DNA from: CAYGTK01 sp964352775
GTDB taxonomy: Bacteria > Bacteroidota > Bacteroidia > Chitinophagales > CAIOSU01
Assembly (NCBI GenBank): GCA_964352775.1
Contig: CAYGTK010000009.1
Coordinates: 1-36,361 of the forward strand
Direction of reading: 5' to 3'
Length of the DNA stretch: 36,361 nt
Shown one piece after another: positions 8,073 through 14,987 of this stretch. Each line of letters begins with the position of its first letter. Position 1 is the first letter of the stretch. The position numbers and the translations under genes are program-made. Under the pieces are notes generated by a model, which made no database searches, was not told the origin of the DNA, and saw only the letters and a program-made list of their open reading frames with translations.

Positions 8073-9983
8073 ATGCGTCTTTTTCTATTTTTTTTATCGC
8101 TTGCATTGTTCACAACCGCATTTACAGAGCCTGGGGACAACACCCTTCTGCAATACAAGCAAGAAATTGATCAAAACCTAGTTAGAAATAAAGTCTTGAT
8201 CACTTTCACAAAAGACTTGAGTGCACAAGAGAAAAATAATATTCTGGAAAATTCAGGAGTTTTTCTTTCGATAGCAGACCATTTATCCAGTCCTGATGTT
8301 TCCATAGTCTATTTACAGACCTACTTGAACGGAATAGAAGACTTCTTAGTAATGCGAGGCCACCTCTCTAAGTACTCCGATATTCTATCAGTAACCCCAC
8401 TACTGAAAGCTTCACACAAAAGAACTTATGGCGTGCTACCCACTATCCATCTAAAGATGAGAGCTGGGAAACCCGATAATCTGAAAGGAAGTTTCCCTTT
8501 ACTAGAAGGCTCAGTAATAGAATTAATTCCAAACAGCAAATCCGTATACCGAATAGAAAGCAATGAAGCTTTGGAACTAGCTATTCAATTAAACCAACAT
8601 CCCGATGTTCTGTGGGCGGAACCTGATTACCTCCTCTCTCCTGTTGTTACGTCTAACGACCCTATATTCAGTAGACAATGGGCACATGTAAATGATGGGT
8701 CCAATTTTCAATTCAATGGCGAGGTAGGTGCAGATATGGATGTAGATAGTGCTTGGACTATAACAAGGGGAGATAGCAGTATTGTGGTAGCAATATTAGA
8801 TTCGGGAGTAGATACTCTTCATGAAGACTTATTAGCAAATTTGTTTTTACCTGGATTTGATGGTTTTGGAGAAGGAACAAAAGGTTACCCAACCCCAAAC
8901 TTCGATAGCGATGGTCATGGTACAGCTTGCGCTGGTATAGTTGCCGCAGTTGCTGATAATAATATTGGCTTAGCTGGCGTAGCACCAAACTGTAAGATAC
9001 TACCAGTACGGATCTTTTATTACGCGGACACCTTAGGTCAAGGGGTTATCCCTCTATCTACAGCAAGTGCAATGGCTGCAGGAATAAACTGGGCTACACA
9101 AAATGGCGCAGACTTGATGAGTAATTCTTGGGGGCTTCCCAGCTTGTTTTTGCAAATACTACCTGGAGACCCGATGATAGTAGAAGATGCTATTGAACAA
9201 GCCGTTACTACTGGTCGCGGAGGAAAGGGTTGCCCTATGTTCTTTTCTAGTGGTAACGAGGATACCCCTCCTATATGGCCTTCAAAACTGGCTACAACTA
9301 TAGCGATAAATGCAACTAGCATGTGCGATGAAAGGAAATTTGATGGTTCTTGTGATGGCGAAACTTGGACAGGTTGCTGGGGAGAACCACTAGATTTTAG
9401 TGCTCCAGGTGTGAAGATAGCAGCAACTGATATGACAGGTGGCAATGGTTATAGATCTGGAAGTTACTTTCTAACCTTCAATGGTACTTCTGCCGCATGT
9501 CCAAATGCAGCTGGTGTAGGAGCTTTATTACTATCTTTTAACCCAGATCTATTATGGACCGATGTGCAATACTTAATGGCCGCTAGTGCTGAAAAAGTTG
9601 GAGGCTATTCTTATGACGTAAGTAAACCTGCGGGTATGTGGAGTGAAGAATTAGGTTATGGTAGGGTAAATGCATTTAAAGCTTTGCAATTGGCACAAAC
9701 CTATAACGTAAGTATCACTAGCAAGACCACTCATGATCTTGATTGGAGTATTTATCCCAACCCTTCTATTGACGGGATGATCCGACTTGAACTTCCACAA
9801 ACGGATGGTAATAACTGGGATATCACCTTTCTAAATTCACAAGGTGTACAAGTAAAAACAATAGCGCTAAACTCTCAATCAATAAACAGCACGATCTCAA
9901 CCGACAATCTGCCTTCCGGTGTGTACTACGTTCAACTGAAAGGGAATGATGCTGATAGCATCCGAAAGCTTATTGTATTTTAG
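8073..9983 (+). CDS. Secreted subtilisin-like serine protease (S8) with T9SS sorting domain
   Basis: The 636-residue protein has a signal peptide (about 1-18), a long N-terminal propeptide region (to about 200), an S8 catalytic domain (about 220-545) and a C-terminal T9SS type A domain starting at WSIYPNPS (558-565). The catalytic triad is intact: Asp243 (ILDSGVD), His282 (DGHGTACAG) and Ser473 (NGTSAACP), with the oxyanion Asn395 (SSGNE). It should be exported to the surface or medium to digest proteins. Several Cys residues in 286-435 could form disulfides. Only 6 bases separate its stop from an ABC ATPase gene, which suggests cotranscription, though the ABC pair need not export it, since a Sec plus T9SS route is visible. 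Confidence 0.93.
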   Translation: MRLFLFFLSLALFTTAFTEPGDNTLLQYKQEIDQNLVRNKVLITFTKDLSAQEKNNILENSGVFLSIADHLSSPDVSIVYLQTYLNGIEDFLVMRGHLSKYSDILSVTPLLKASHKRTYGVLPTIHLKMRAGKPDNLKGSFPLLEGSVIELIPNSKSVYRIESNEALELAIQLNQHPDVLWAEPDYLLSPVVTSNDPIFSRQWAHVNDGSNFQFNGEVGADMDVDSAWTITRGDSSIVVAILDSGVDTLHEDLLANLFLPGFDGFGEGTKGYPTPNFDSDGHGTACAGIVAAVADNNIGLAGVAPNCKILPVRIFYYADTLGQGVIPLSTASAMAAGINWATQNGADLMSNSWGLPSLFLQILPGDPMIVEDAIEQAVTTGRGGKGCPMFFSSGNEDTPPIWPSKLATTIAINATSMCDERKFDGSCDGETWTGCWGEPLDFSAPGVKIAATDMTGGNGYRSGSYFLTFNGTSAACPNAAGVGALLLSFNPDLLWTDVQYLMAASAEKVGGYSYDVSKPAGMWSEELGYGRVNAFKALQLAQTYNVSITSKTTHDLDWSIYPNPSIDGMIRLELPQTDGNNWDITFLNSQGVQVKTIALNSQSINSTISTDNLPSGVYYVQLKGNDADSIRKLIVF

Positions 9984-9989
9984 CCAGCC

Positions 9990-10631
9990 GTGACTATCAC
10001 CTTCGAAAATATAGTTCCTGCTCCATTAGAGGGTACAGATATATCGCGTTCTCAAATATGGGATTCACAATTTGAATTACGGCATGGTAAACTGATACTT
10101 GTTCAAGCCACATCAGGTAAGGGTAAGTCTACTTTCCTTCATATTATTTACGGTTTACGAAAAGACTATGTTGGCACAGGTCGACTAGGAAATAAGGTTA
10201 TAGATAGTTTCGACCATAACGACTGGTCAAAGCTTAGACAAGATGAAATGTCAATCGTTTTTCAAGACTTACGCCTATTTCCTGAACTGACGGGGTTTGA
10301 GAATATTGAGCTCAAACGAGTGTTGACCAACTATTACCCAGAAAGTAGAATTAATGAAATGGCCACCCTACTTGGGGTTGATCATGTGTTAAATAAGCAG
10401 GCTAAAGCTATGTCATTCGGCGAACGTCAACGCATAGCTATCATTCGTTCTCTTATGCAGCCTTTCACTTGGCTTCTATTGGATGAGCCTTTCAGTCATT
10501 TAGACCAAGGTAATATCAAAAAGGCGAGCAAATTGATCGAAGAAGAATGTGCCTTGCGAAAAGCAGGGCTATTAGTCGTGGGATTGAATGATGATGACTT
10601 CTTTAATTACGAAGAACGATTGCGACTGTAA
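9990..10631 (+). CDS. ABC transporter ATP-binding protein (LolD/MacB-like), variant H-loop
   Basis: The 213-residue ATPase begins with GTG, 6 bases after the protease stop. Motifs: Walker A ATSGKGKST (40-48, Lys46; the first Gly is Ala, which is allowed), Q-loop Gln92 (IVFQDLRLF), signature MSFGERQR (141-148), Walker B WLLLDEP with Glu166, and D-loop SHLD. The H-loop is unusual: the usual THD-like triad reads LND at 199-201, so the switch histidine appears to be Asn200. The protein is short and ends soon after. It overlaps the permease gene by one base (TAATG), so the two form a complex. The architecture resembles the LolCD/MacB class, which extrudes or extracts envelope substrates. The substrate is unknown. 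Confidence 0.88.
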   Translation: MTITFENIVPAPLEGTDISRSQIWDSQFELRHGKLILVQATSGKGKSTFLHIIYGLRKDYVGTGRLGNKVIDSFDHNDWSKLRQDEMSIVFQDLRLFPELTGFENIELKRVLTNYYPESRINEMATLLGVDHVLNKQAKAMSFGERQRIAIIRSLMQPFTWLLLDEPFSHLDQGNIKKASKLIEEECALRKAGLLVVGLNDDDFFNYEERLRL

Positions 10632-11812
10632 TGAAAAAACTCCTTCGCAAAATATTGTATCGTAAGCAGCACAACTGGCAATTCTTAATAGCGGGTGCAG
10701 GCTTGTGGTTGGGCCTTTTGATAGTTCTGGTTTCCATCCAAGTTTACGACGATTACAATCACTTTCAGCTTGCCAAAAAAAGCAGTAAAGACAACTACTA
10801 CTATTTCGACATCAGCAAAACTATCGACCTAAGTAATATGATGGGTGCTGCAAAGGCCGAGTTCTCTGGGGCCGAATTGGATAGTCTTCGCACACAACCC
10901 TTCATAGCGGATGTAGCACCTTATACCAGAAGTGGCTTCACCATTGATGCTGAGTTAGAATTCGATATTGGCGGGTTTGCGCCAAAAGTAGTTTTCGAAT
11001 CAGTACCCAATAATTTTCTAGACACTATACCGGAAGAATTCAAGTGGGAAGAGGGAAAAAATTTCATTCCTGTATTAGTGTATGGTGGTTATTTAGACTT
11101 ATACAATTCCTCAATCGCTCAATCGCAAGGGCTTCCACAGCTACCTGCTAGCTTAGTTAAAATGGTCCCCTTTGAAGTAACAGTTTCGGGAAATGGTAAA
11201 CAAGAAAAGTATTTAGCCAGAGTGGTCGGCTTTAGCGACCGTATATCCCTATTAGCAGTTCCTGGTGAGTTCATGGATTGGGCTAATCAACGTTTTGCGA
11301 CTGATGTGCCATTATCATCAAAAGTGATGGTGCAAGTTGAAGACCCTGGCGCAGCTGAGCTTAAGGCCTATTTGAAAAAGCAGGGTTACGTTTCAAATAG
11401 TGAGAAACTTCGATCTGATAACTCTAAGCTCTTACTTCAGGCACTTATTAGTGTTCTGGTTGTAATTGGCGGACTATTTCTAGTTCTTTCCTTTATCATT
11501 TTCCTGGTGAATTTTCAGCTGCTTCTCTCCAGAGCTAAGCCAGAATTAGACATACTATTTTCTTTAGGATATACACATGGGGCTATCTCCAATATAATTT
11601 CAAAGCGCTTTGCCTTTATACTTTTCGGTATAATTGCTTCATCTCTTATATTATTGGCGGTACTGGTGTTTGTTGCACATGCAGGATTAGAAAGTAAAGG
11701 GGTCGTTCTGAGACAGGGATTGAGTTACTATGCCATAGGGTTAGCCCTGATCGTATACATAATCCTTTGGGGATTGAATACGAACTCTGTTAAGCGAACA
11801 CTAAGATCCTAA
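10631..11812 (+). CDS. ABC transporter permease (FtsX/LolC/MacB-like)
   Basis: The 393-residue protein has one N-terminal transmembrane segment (about 17-37), a large extracytoplasmic domain (about 40-265) and three C-terminal segments (about 268-296, 325-352 and 363-385). This is the four-span type VII ABC layout of FtsX, LolC and MacB. The cytoplasmic loop after the second span (SRAKPELDILFSLGYTHGAISNII) matches the coupling region that contacts the ATPase. Its start codon overlaps the stop of the ATPase gene. The complex probably works as a homodimer with two ATPases and uses ATP for periplasmic mechanical work rather than membrane translocation. The substrate may be a lipoprotein, a peptide or a cell-wall enzyme; sequence does not decide. 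Confidence 0.88.
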   Translation: MKKLLRKILYRKQHNWQFLIAGAGLWLGLLIVLVSIQVYDDYNHFQLAKKSSKDNYYYFDISKTIDLSNMMGAAKAEFSGAELDSLRTQPFIADVAPYTRSGFTIDAELEFDIGGFAPKVVFESVPNNFLDTIPEEFKWEEGKNFIPVLVYGGYLDLYNSSIAQSQGLPQLPASLVKMVPFEVTVSGNGKQEKYLARVVGFSDRISLLAVPGEFMDWANQRFATDVPLSSKVMVQVEDPGAAELKAYLKKQGYVSNSEKLRSDNSKLLLQALISVLVVIGGLFLVLSFIIFLVNFQLLLSRAKPELDILFSLGYTHGAISNIISKRFAFILFGIIASSLILLAVLVFVAHAGLESKGVVLRQGLSYYAIGLALIVYIILWGLNTNSVKRTLRS

Positions 11813-12003
11813 CGGATAGTAGGCTCAAGCATTTCATGCTCTGTTTCTAACATTTTGTCATCTATCGGTTGTTCCATGTTCAGTGAACGCTCTTCACGCT
11901 GACGATCTTGATCATCAAGGATGACGGAGTTAACATACACGAAACCCAATAATAGGATACAAAACACAAGAAGGAGAATGTTTATGGTATCGTTCTGTCT
12001 CAT
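11809..12003 (-). CDS. Small single-span membrane protein, unknown function
   Basis: The 64-residue protein has one hydrophobic segment (about 8-27: INILLLVFCILLLGFVYVN) and then a highly charged, acidic tail rich in Glu, Asp, Met and Arg. I do not recognise a family. The ATG at 12003 is the only good start. Its stop overlaps the stop of the convergent permease gene by 4 bases. It lies 139 bases downstream of the cytochrome gene on the same strand. It is probably real because it has a clean signal-anchor layout, but a chance frame cannot be excluded. Confidence 0.5.
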   Translation of the reverse strand: MRQNDTINILLLVFCILLLGFVYVNSVILDDQDRQREERSLNMEQPIDDKMLETEHEMLEPTIR

Positions 12004-12024
12004 GGGTAGTCTGTTTTACAGCTT

Positions 12025-12057
12025 GTTATCATAACGTCGTATAATAACTTTTGTTAT
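12025..12057. repeat. Four GTTAT/ATAAC half-sites forming two palindromes
   Basis: GTTATCATAAC (12025-12035) and ATAACTTTTGTTAT (12044-12057) place four copies of one 5-base half-site within 33 bases, upstream of the small membrane protein gene. This could be a regulator-binding array or AT-rich chance. There is no direct evidence of binding. Confidence 0.3.
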
Positions 12058-12142
12058 AGCAATGTAACGTTCAGACTTAAGAAATGCTCACCTATTTATT
12101 AACATAAATATAAAATACGTCTTTACACGTAAGCGTAAGTTG

Positions 12143-12682
12143 CTATTCCGCTATAGAGAATAACTGGTTATCGAGTGCGGGAGTAGTAGGCCTAATTATT
12201 TTTATAAATGCATGACTAGATGCTGCATGACAACCGTTACAAGCATTCATAAGCTGAACATAATCAGCTTCAAACCGCTCTGAAGACTTCGCTTCTACTG
12301 CTTCTTCTAACTTTTCTAACTGCGAAATCCCCATAAGTTTTACCATTTCGCTCAGGTTAATACCTTCATCCATTACATTTTCACTCTCCAACTCTTCCAT
12401 GCTTTCTTCTAACTCGTGGATATAAAAACCTGCTAATTCCCAGTTAGAATTAATGCCTGCAAACCAAAGCTTATTGAAATGTCGCTGAAAATGTGCCATT
12501 ACAAGAGCTACCTCATATTCTCCCTCATCATGAGCTACTTGAGTATCACTATGTTCCGAAGGAGAAGCAGTCAACTGCTCCAACTGCTGTTGATGTTGCT
12601 TCTGCACATTATTAAGTTGCCATAGCGTATAACCTAATAAGGAAATAACAATGGCTAGCACTAGAAGTATGATCTTATTCAT
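12143..12682 (-). CDS. Membrane-anchored c-type cytochrome-like protein with one CxxCH heme site
   Basis: The 179-residue protein has an N-terminal signal anchor (about 3-22), a charged Gln-rich linker (24-55) and a helical domain. A single heme-binding motif CNGCH (Cys148, Cys151, His152) sits near the C terminus. A helical body with a C-terminal CxxCH resembles the layout of cytochrome c-prime-like four-helix proteins. The axial ligand pattern (Met62, His64 and His68 are candidates) cannot be fixed from sequence. Likely role: periplasmic electron transfer or small-ligand sensing. It lies 51 bases downstream of the DUF985 cupin on the same strand and could share its transcript. Confidence 0.75.
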   Translation of the reverse strand: MNKIILLVLAIVISLLGYTLWQLNNVQKQHQQQLEQLTASPSEHSDTQVAHDEGEYEVALVMAHFQRHFNKLWFAGINSNWELAGFYIHELEESMEELESENVMDEGINLSEMVKLMGISQLEKLEEAVEAKSSERFEADYVQLMNACNGCHAASSHAFIKIIRPTTPALDNQLFSIAE

Positions 12683-12722
12683 AACTGCGATCTTAATTTC
12701 TACAAATAAACAATAGGCAGAG

Positions 12723-12754
12723 CAAAAGTTCGACTATTTTGGGCTGAACTTTTG
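12723..12754 (-). promoter_or_regulatory. Inverted repeat at the end of the cupin gene
   Basis: CAAAAGTTC (12723-12731) and GAACTTTTG (12746-12754) form a 9-bp stem with a 14-base loop that spans the cupin stop codon. On the minus strand it lacks a strong U tract, so it may be an attenuator, a processing hairpin or an operator rather than a full terminator. It lies 41 bases before the cytochrome start codon. Confidence 0.35.
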
Positions 12755-13243
12755 AAGAAGGTCTATATGATGCGGAAATTGTTTGGAAAGCACCGTAGGA
12801 TTTGCCAAAATAAAGTCAGCGAAGTCGAACCCAGGAGATACCGTACAGCTGACCAATCCATGATCTTCAGGCCCTATTACTTCAGCAGCAAACCAGGTAT
12901 TTCGTGGAATAATGGCTTGAAGCGACATTCCTTGCTCAAGATCGCTACCTAGTTTTAGAACACTATGCTCACCATCATCATTCAGTAGATGAATATGAAT
13001 AGCTGCACCAGTATGAAAAAACCAAAGCTCATCACTCGCCAGCCTATGAAATGCCGACCTTGAAGTATCTGTAAGTAAAAAGTAAATAGCTGTTCCGTAA
13101 TTCCTGCTAGCTGAGTAATCATCTGGTAGAGCCTCTCTTTTAATCACGCCTTTTGAACGATAGGTTTCGGCATAGAACCCACCCTCAGGGTGAGGCCGAA
13201 GACCTAAATACTTTACCCAATATTCTTTTGTTCTTTCTTCCAT
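12734..13243 (-). CDS. DUF985 cupin-family protein
   Basis: The 169-residue protein matches the DUF985 (Cupin_5) family in length and motifs: an N-terminal LGLRPHPEGGFYAETYRS block, FHRL at the first metal-binding strand, DELWFFHTGAAIHIHLL in the cupin core, and a terminal SPGFDFADF block. Family members are single-domain beta barrels whose metal and substrate are mostly unknown; some are suggested sugar or small-metabolite binders. The ATG overlaps the stop of the gamma-glutamyltransferase gene by one base (TAATG), so the two are translationally coupled. Their joint role is unknown. Confidence 0.87.
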   Translation of the reverse strand: MEERTKEYWVKYLGLRPHPEGGFYAETYRSKGVIKREALPDDYSASRNYGTAIYFLLTDTSRSAFHRLASDELWFFHTGAAIHIHLLNDDGEHSVLKLGSDLEQGMSLQAIIPRNTWFAAEVIGPEDHGLVSCTVSPGFDFADFILANPTVLSKQFPHHIDLLQKFSPK

Positions 13244-14964
13244 TAGTATCCCAATGCTGTGTCTTCTTCTCTAATGTCTGCGCCACCTTCTAGCATACCA
13301 TCGTCATGAACCAATATGGCATCTACTCTTCCAATCGGTTTACGCACCAACAAAGTATGCCCCATTTTACCGAGTCTCATACTTGTCAGGCTATCTAATG
13401 CATCTGCCTCTACAAAAAGAGTATCAGGTCGCCATTGATGGTGAACTCGATAAGCATTAACTGCCGCGGCCATATTCATGTTATGATCTACCACGTTAGA
13501 AATTACCTGTAGCACGCTAGTAATAATGGTGGAGCCTCCTGGCGTTCCCACTACCATAAACAACTCATCTTCTCTTACAACTATTGTAGGTGTCATTGAA
13601 CTTAGCATTCGCTTTCCAGGAGCTATCGCATTTGCTTCTGCACCAATTAATCCATAAGTGTTAGGCACTCCTGGCTTAATGCTAAAATCATCCATTTCAT
13701 TATTAAGTAGAAAGCCCGCTCCGTTCACAAATATCTTAGAGCCATAAGTAGAGTTTAGTGTAGTGGTTATAGAAACCGCATTACCCATGCTGTCTACTAT
13801 TGAGAAATGAGTAGTTGCCTCGCTTTCGGCAAAAGGTACTTGCCCATGAGAAACACTATCTGATGGTGTAGCATTGAAGGAGTTTATAGTTCTACTTCTT
13901 TCCTTTATGTACTTGTCGGTTAGCAACTTATTCACTGGCACCTCTACAAAGTCTGCATCACCTAAATAGTTTGCTCTATCAGCGTATACCCTTCTTTCGG
14001 CTTCCGCTAAATAATGAATAGTCTGTGGAGTATTGTGTCCTAAGCTATCAAGGGGGAAGGTCTCTAACATCCCAAGTAATTGACATAGTGCGATTCCCCC
14101 GCTACTTGGGGGTGGCATAGAAATGACTGTATACCCTCTATATTCACAACTAATGGTTTCGCGCCAAAGTGACTTATAATTTTTTAGGTCAGCTTTAGTT
14201 ATAAAGCCGCCCGTCTCTTTCATCTGACTGACTATTTTGTCTGCAGTCGGTCCGCTATAGAAACCATCTTTACCCTTATCCTTAATAAGTAGCAATACTT
14301 GAGCTAGATCTTTCTGAATAAGGGTATCACCAGGAGACCATGTCCCATTTTCTCTTAGATATTCGTTTTCAGGGTTAGCATTTTCGAAGAAGCTCTGATA
14401 GTAGTTCAACCTATCTATCTGCTTCGGCAACGGTAAAAAACCATCTTGAGCCAACCTAACACTCGGCTTTAGCAATTCATCCCAGCTGAGCGTGCCTTTC
14501 CTTCTATGAAGCTCCCACATACCAGCAACAGCACCAGGAACGCCAACTGCAAGGGGGGAATCTAGGCTACTACGAGCTATCACCTCCTCATTTTCATCCA
14601 AAAACATATCGCGATGAGCTTTGGCTGGGGCCTTCTCTCTAAAATCTAGAGCATAGTTATCGCCATTATTATCCCTAGACACCATGAAACCACCTCCACC
14701 TAAGTTTCCAGCAGCGGGGTAAACAACCGCTAAGGCAAAATGAACAGCAATAGCTGCATCGTAGGCACTGCCCCCTTTCCTTAAAATATCAATACCAACC
14801 TTAGACGCATATGGATGGGCACTTACCACCATAGCGTGTTCTGCCAATGGCCCTGAGTTCTGTTCGTAAGCCTTTAGAACCTTAGATTCTTCTGATAGTG
14901 GAGGTACTGAAGATGAACACCCCAAAACTAGACTTACAGTTATTAAAAACATCCACTTTTGCAT
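13243..14964 (-). CDS. ggt: Gamma-glutamyltransferase, probable lipoprotein
   Basis: The 573-residue protein is the proenzyme of gamma-glutamyltransferase, which cleaves itself into two subunits and transfers or hydrolyses the gamma-glutamyl group of glutathione and related peptides in the periplasm. The predicted processing and catalytic residue is Thr384 in EATTHFSIVD, and the NNEMDDFS block of the small subunit is also present. The start MQKWMFLITVSLVLGC gives a lipoprotein signal with lipidated Cys16, so it is probably membrane-attached, which is common in Bacteroidota. The C terminus is short but complete. It lies 23 bases downstream of the TonB receptor gene; a -7-like box in that gap suggests its own promoter. 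The cupin gene follows with a one-base overlap. Confidence 0.95.
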   Translation of the reverse strand: MQKWMFLITVSLVLGCSSSVPPLSEESKVLKAYEQNSGPLAEHAMVVSAHPYASKVGIDILRKGGSAYDAAIAVHFALAVVYPAAGNLGGGGFMVSRDNNGDNYALDFREKAPAKAHRDMFLDENEEVIARSSLDSPLAVGVPGAVAGMWELHRRKGTLSWDELLKPSVRLAQDGFLPLPKQIDRLNYYQSFFENANPENEYLRENGTWSPGDTLIQKDLAQVLLLIKDKGKDGFYSGPTADKIVSQMKETGGFITKADLKNYKSLWRETISCEYRGYTVISMPPPSSGGIALCQLLGMLETFPLDSLGHNTPQTIHYLAEAERRVYADRANYLGDADFVEVPVNKLLTDKYIKERSRTINSFNATPSDSVSHGQVPFAESEATTHFSIVDSMGNAVSITTTLNSTYGSKIFVNGAGFLLNNEMDDFSIKPGVPNTYGLIGAEANAIAPGKRMLSSMTPTIVVREDELFMVVGTPGGSTIITSVLQVISNVVDHNMNMAAAVNAYRVHHQWRPDTLFVEADALDSLTSMRLGKMGHTLLVRKPIGRVDAILVHDDGMLEGGADIREEDTALGY

Positions 14965-14968
14965 TCGA

Positions 14969-14976
14969 CAAAAATA
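14969..14976 (-). promoter_or_regulatory. -7-like box just upstream of ggt
   Basis: On the minus strand the bases read TATTTTTG, an exact match to TAnnTTTG, ending 4 bases before the ggt ATG. If used, the transcript would start at or almost at the start codon. No -33 element is evident. This would allow ggt to be made apart from the metal cluster. Confidence 0.4.
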
Positions 14977-14987
14977 AGACGTTAGGT

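Noticed and set aside
9038..9445. Antisense frame of 135 codons inside the subtilisin gene
   Set aside because: It opposes a protein with intact catalytic motifs and has no own signal or domain; it is a coding shadow.
9990..10631. Idea that the ABC ATPase is a pseudogene because of the altered Walker A first Gly and H-loop
   Set aside because: Ala at the first Walker A position is allowed by the general pattern, all other catalytic motifs are intact, and the downstream permease is complete and overlapped.
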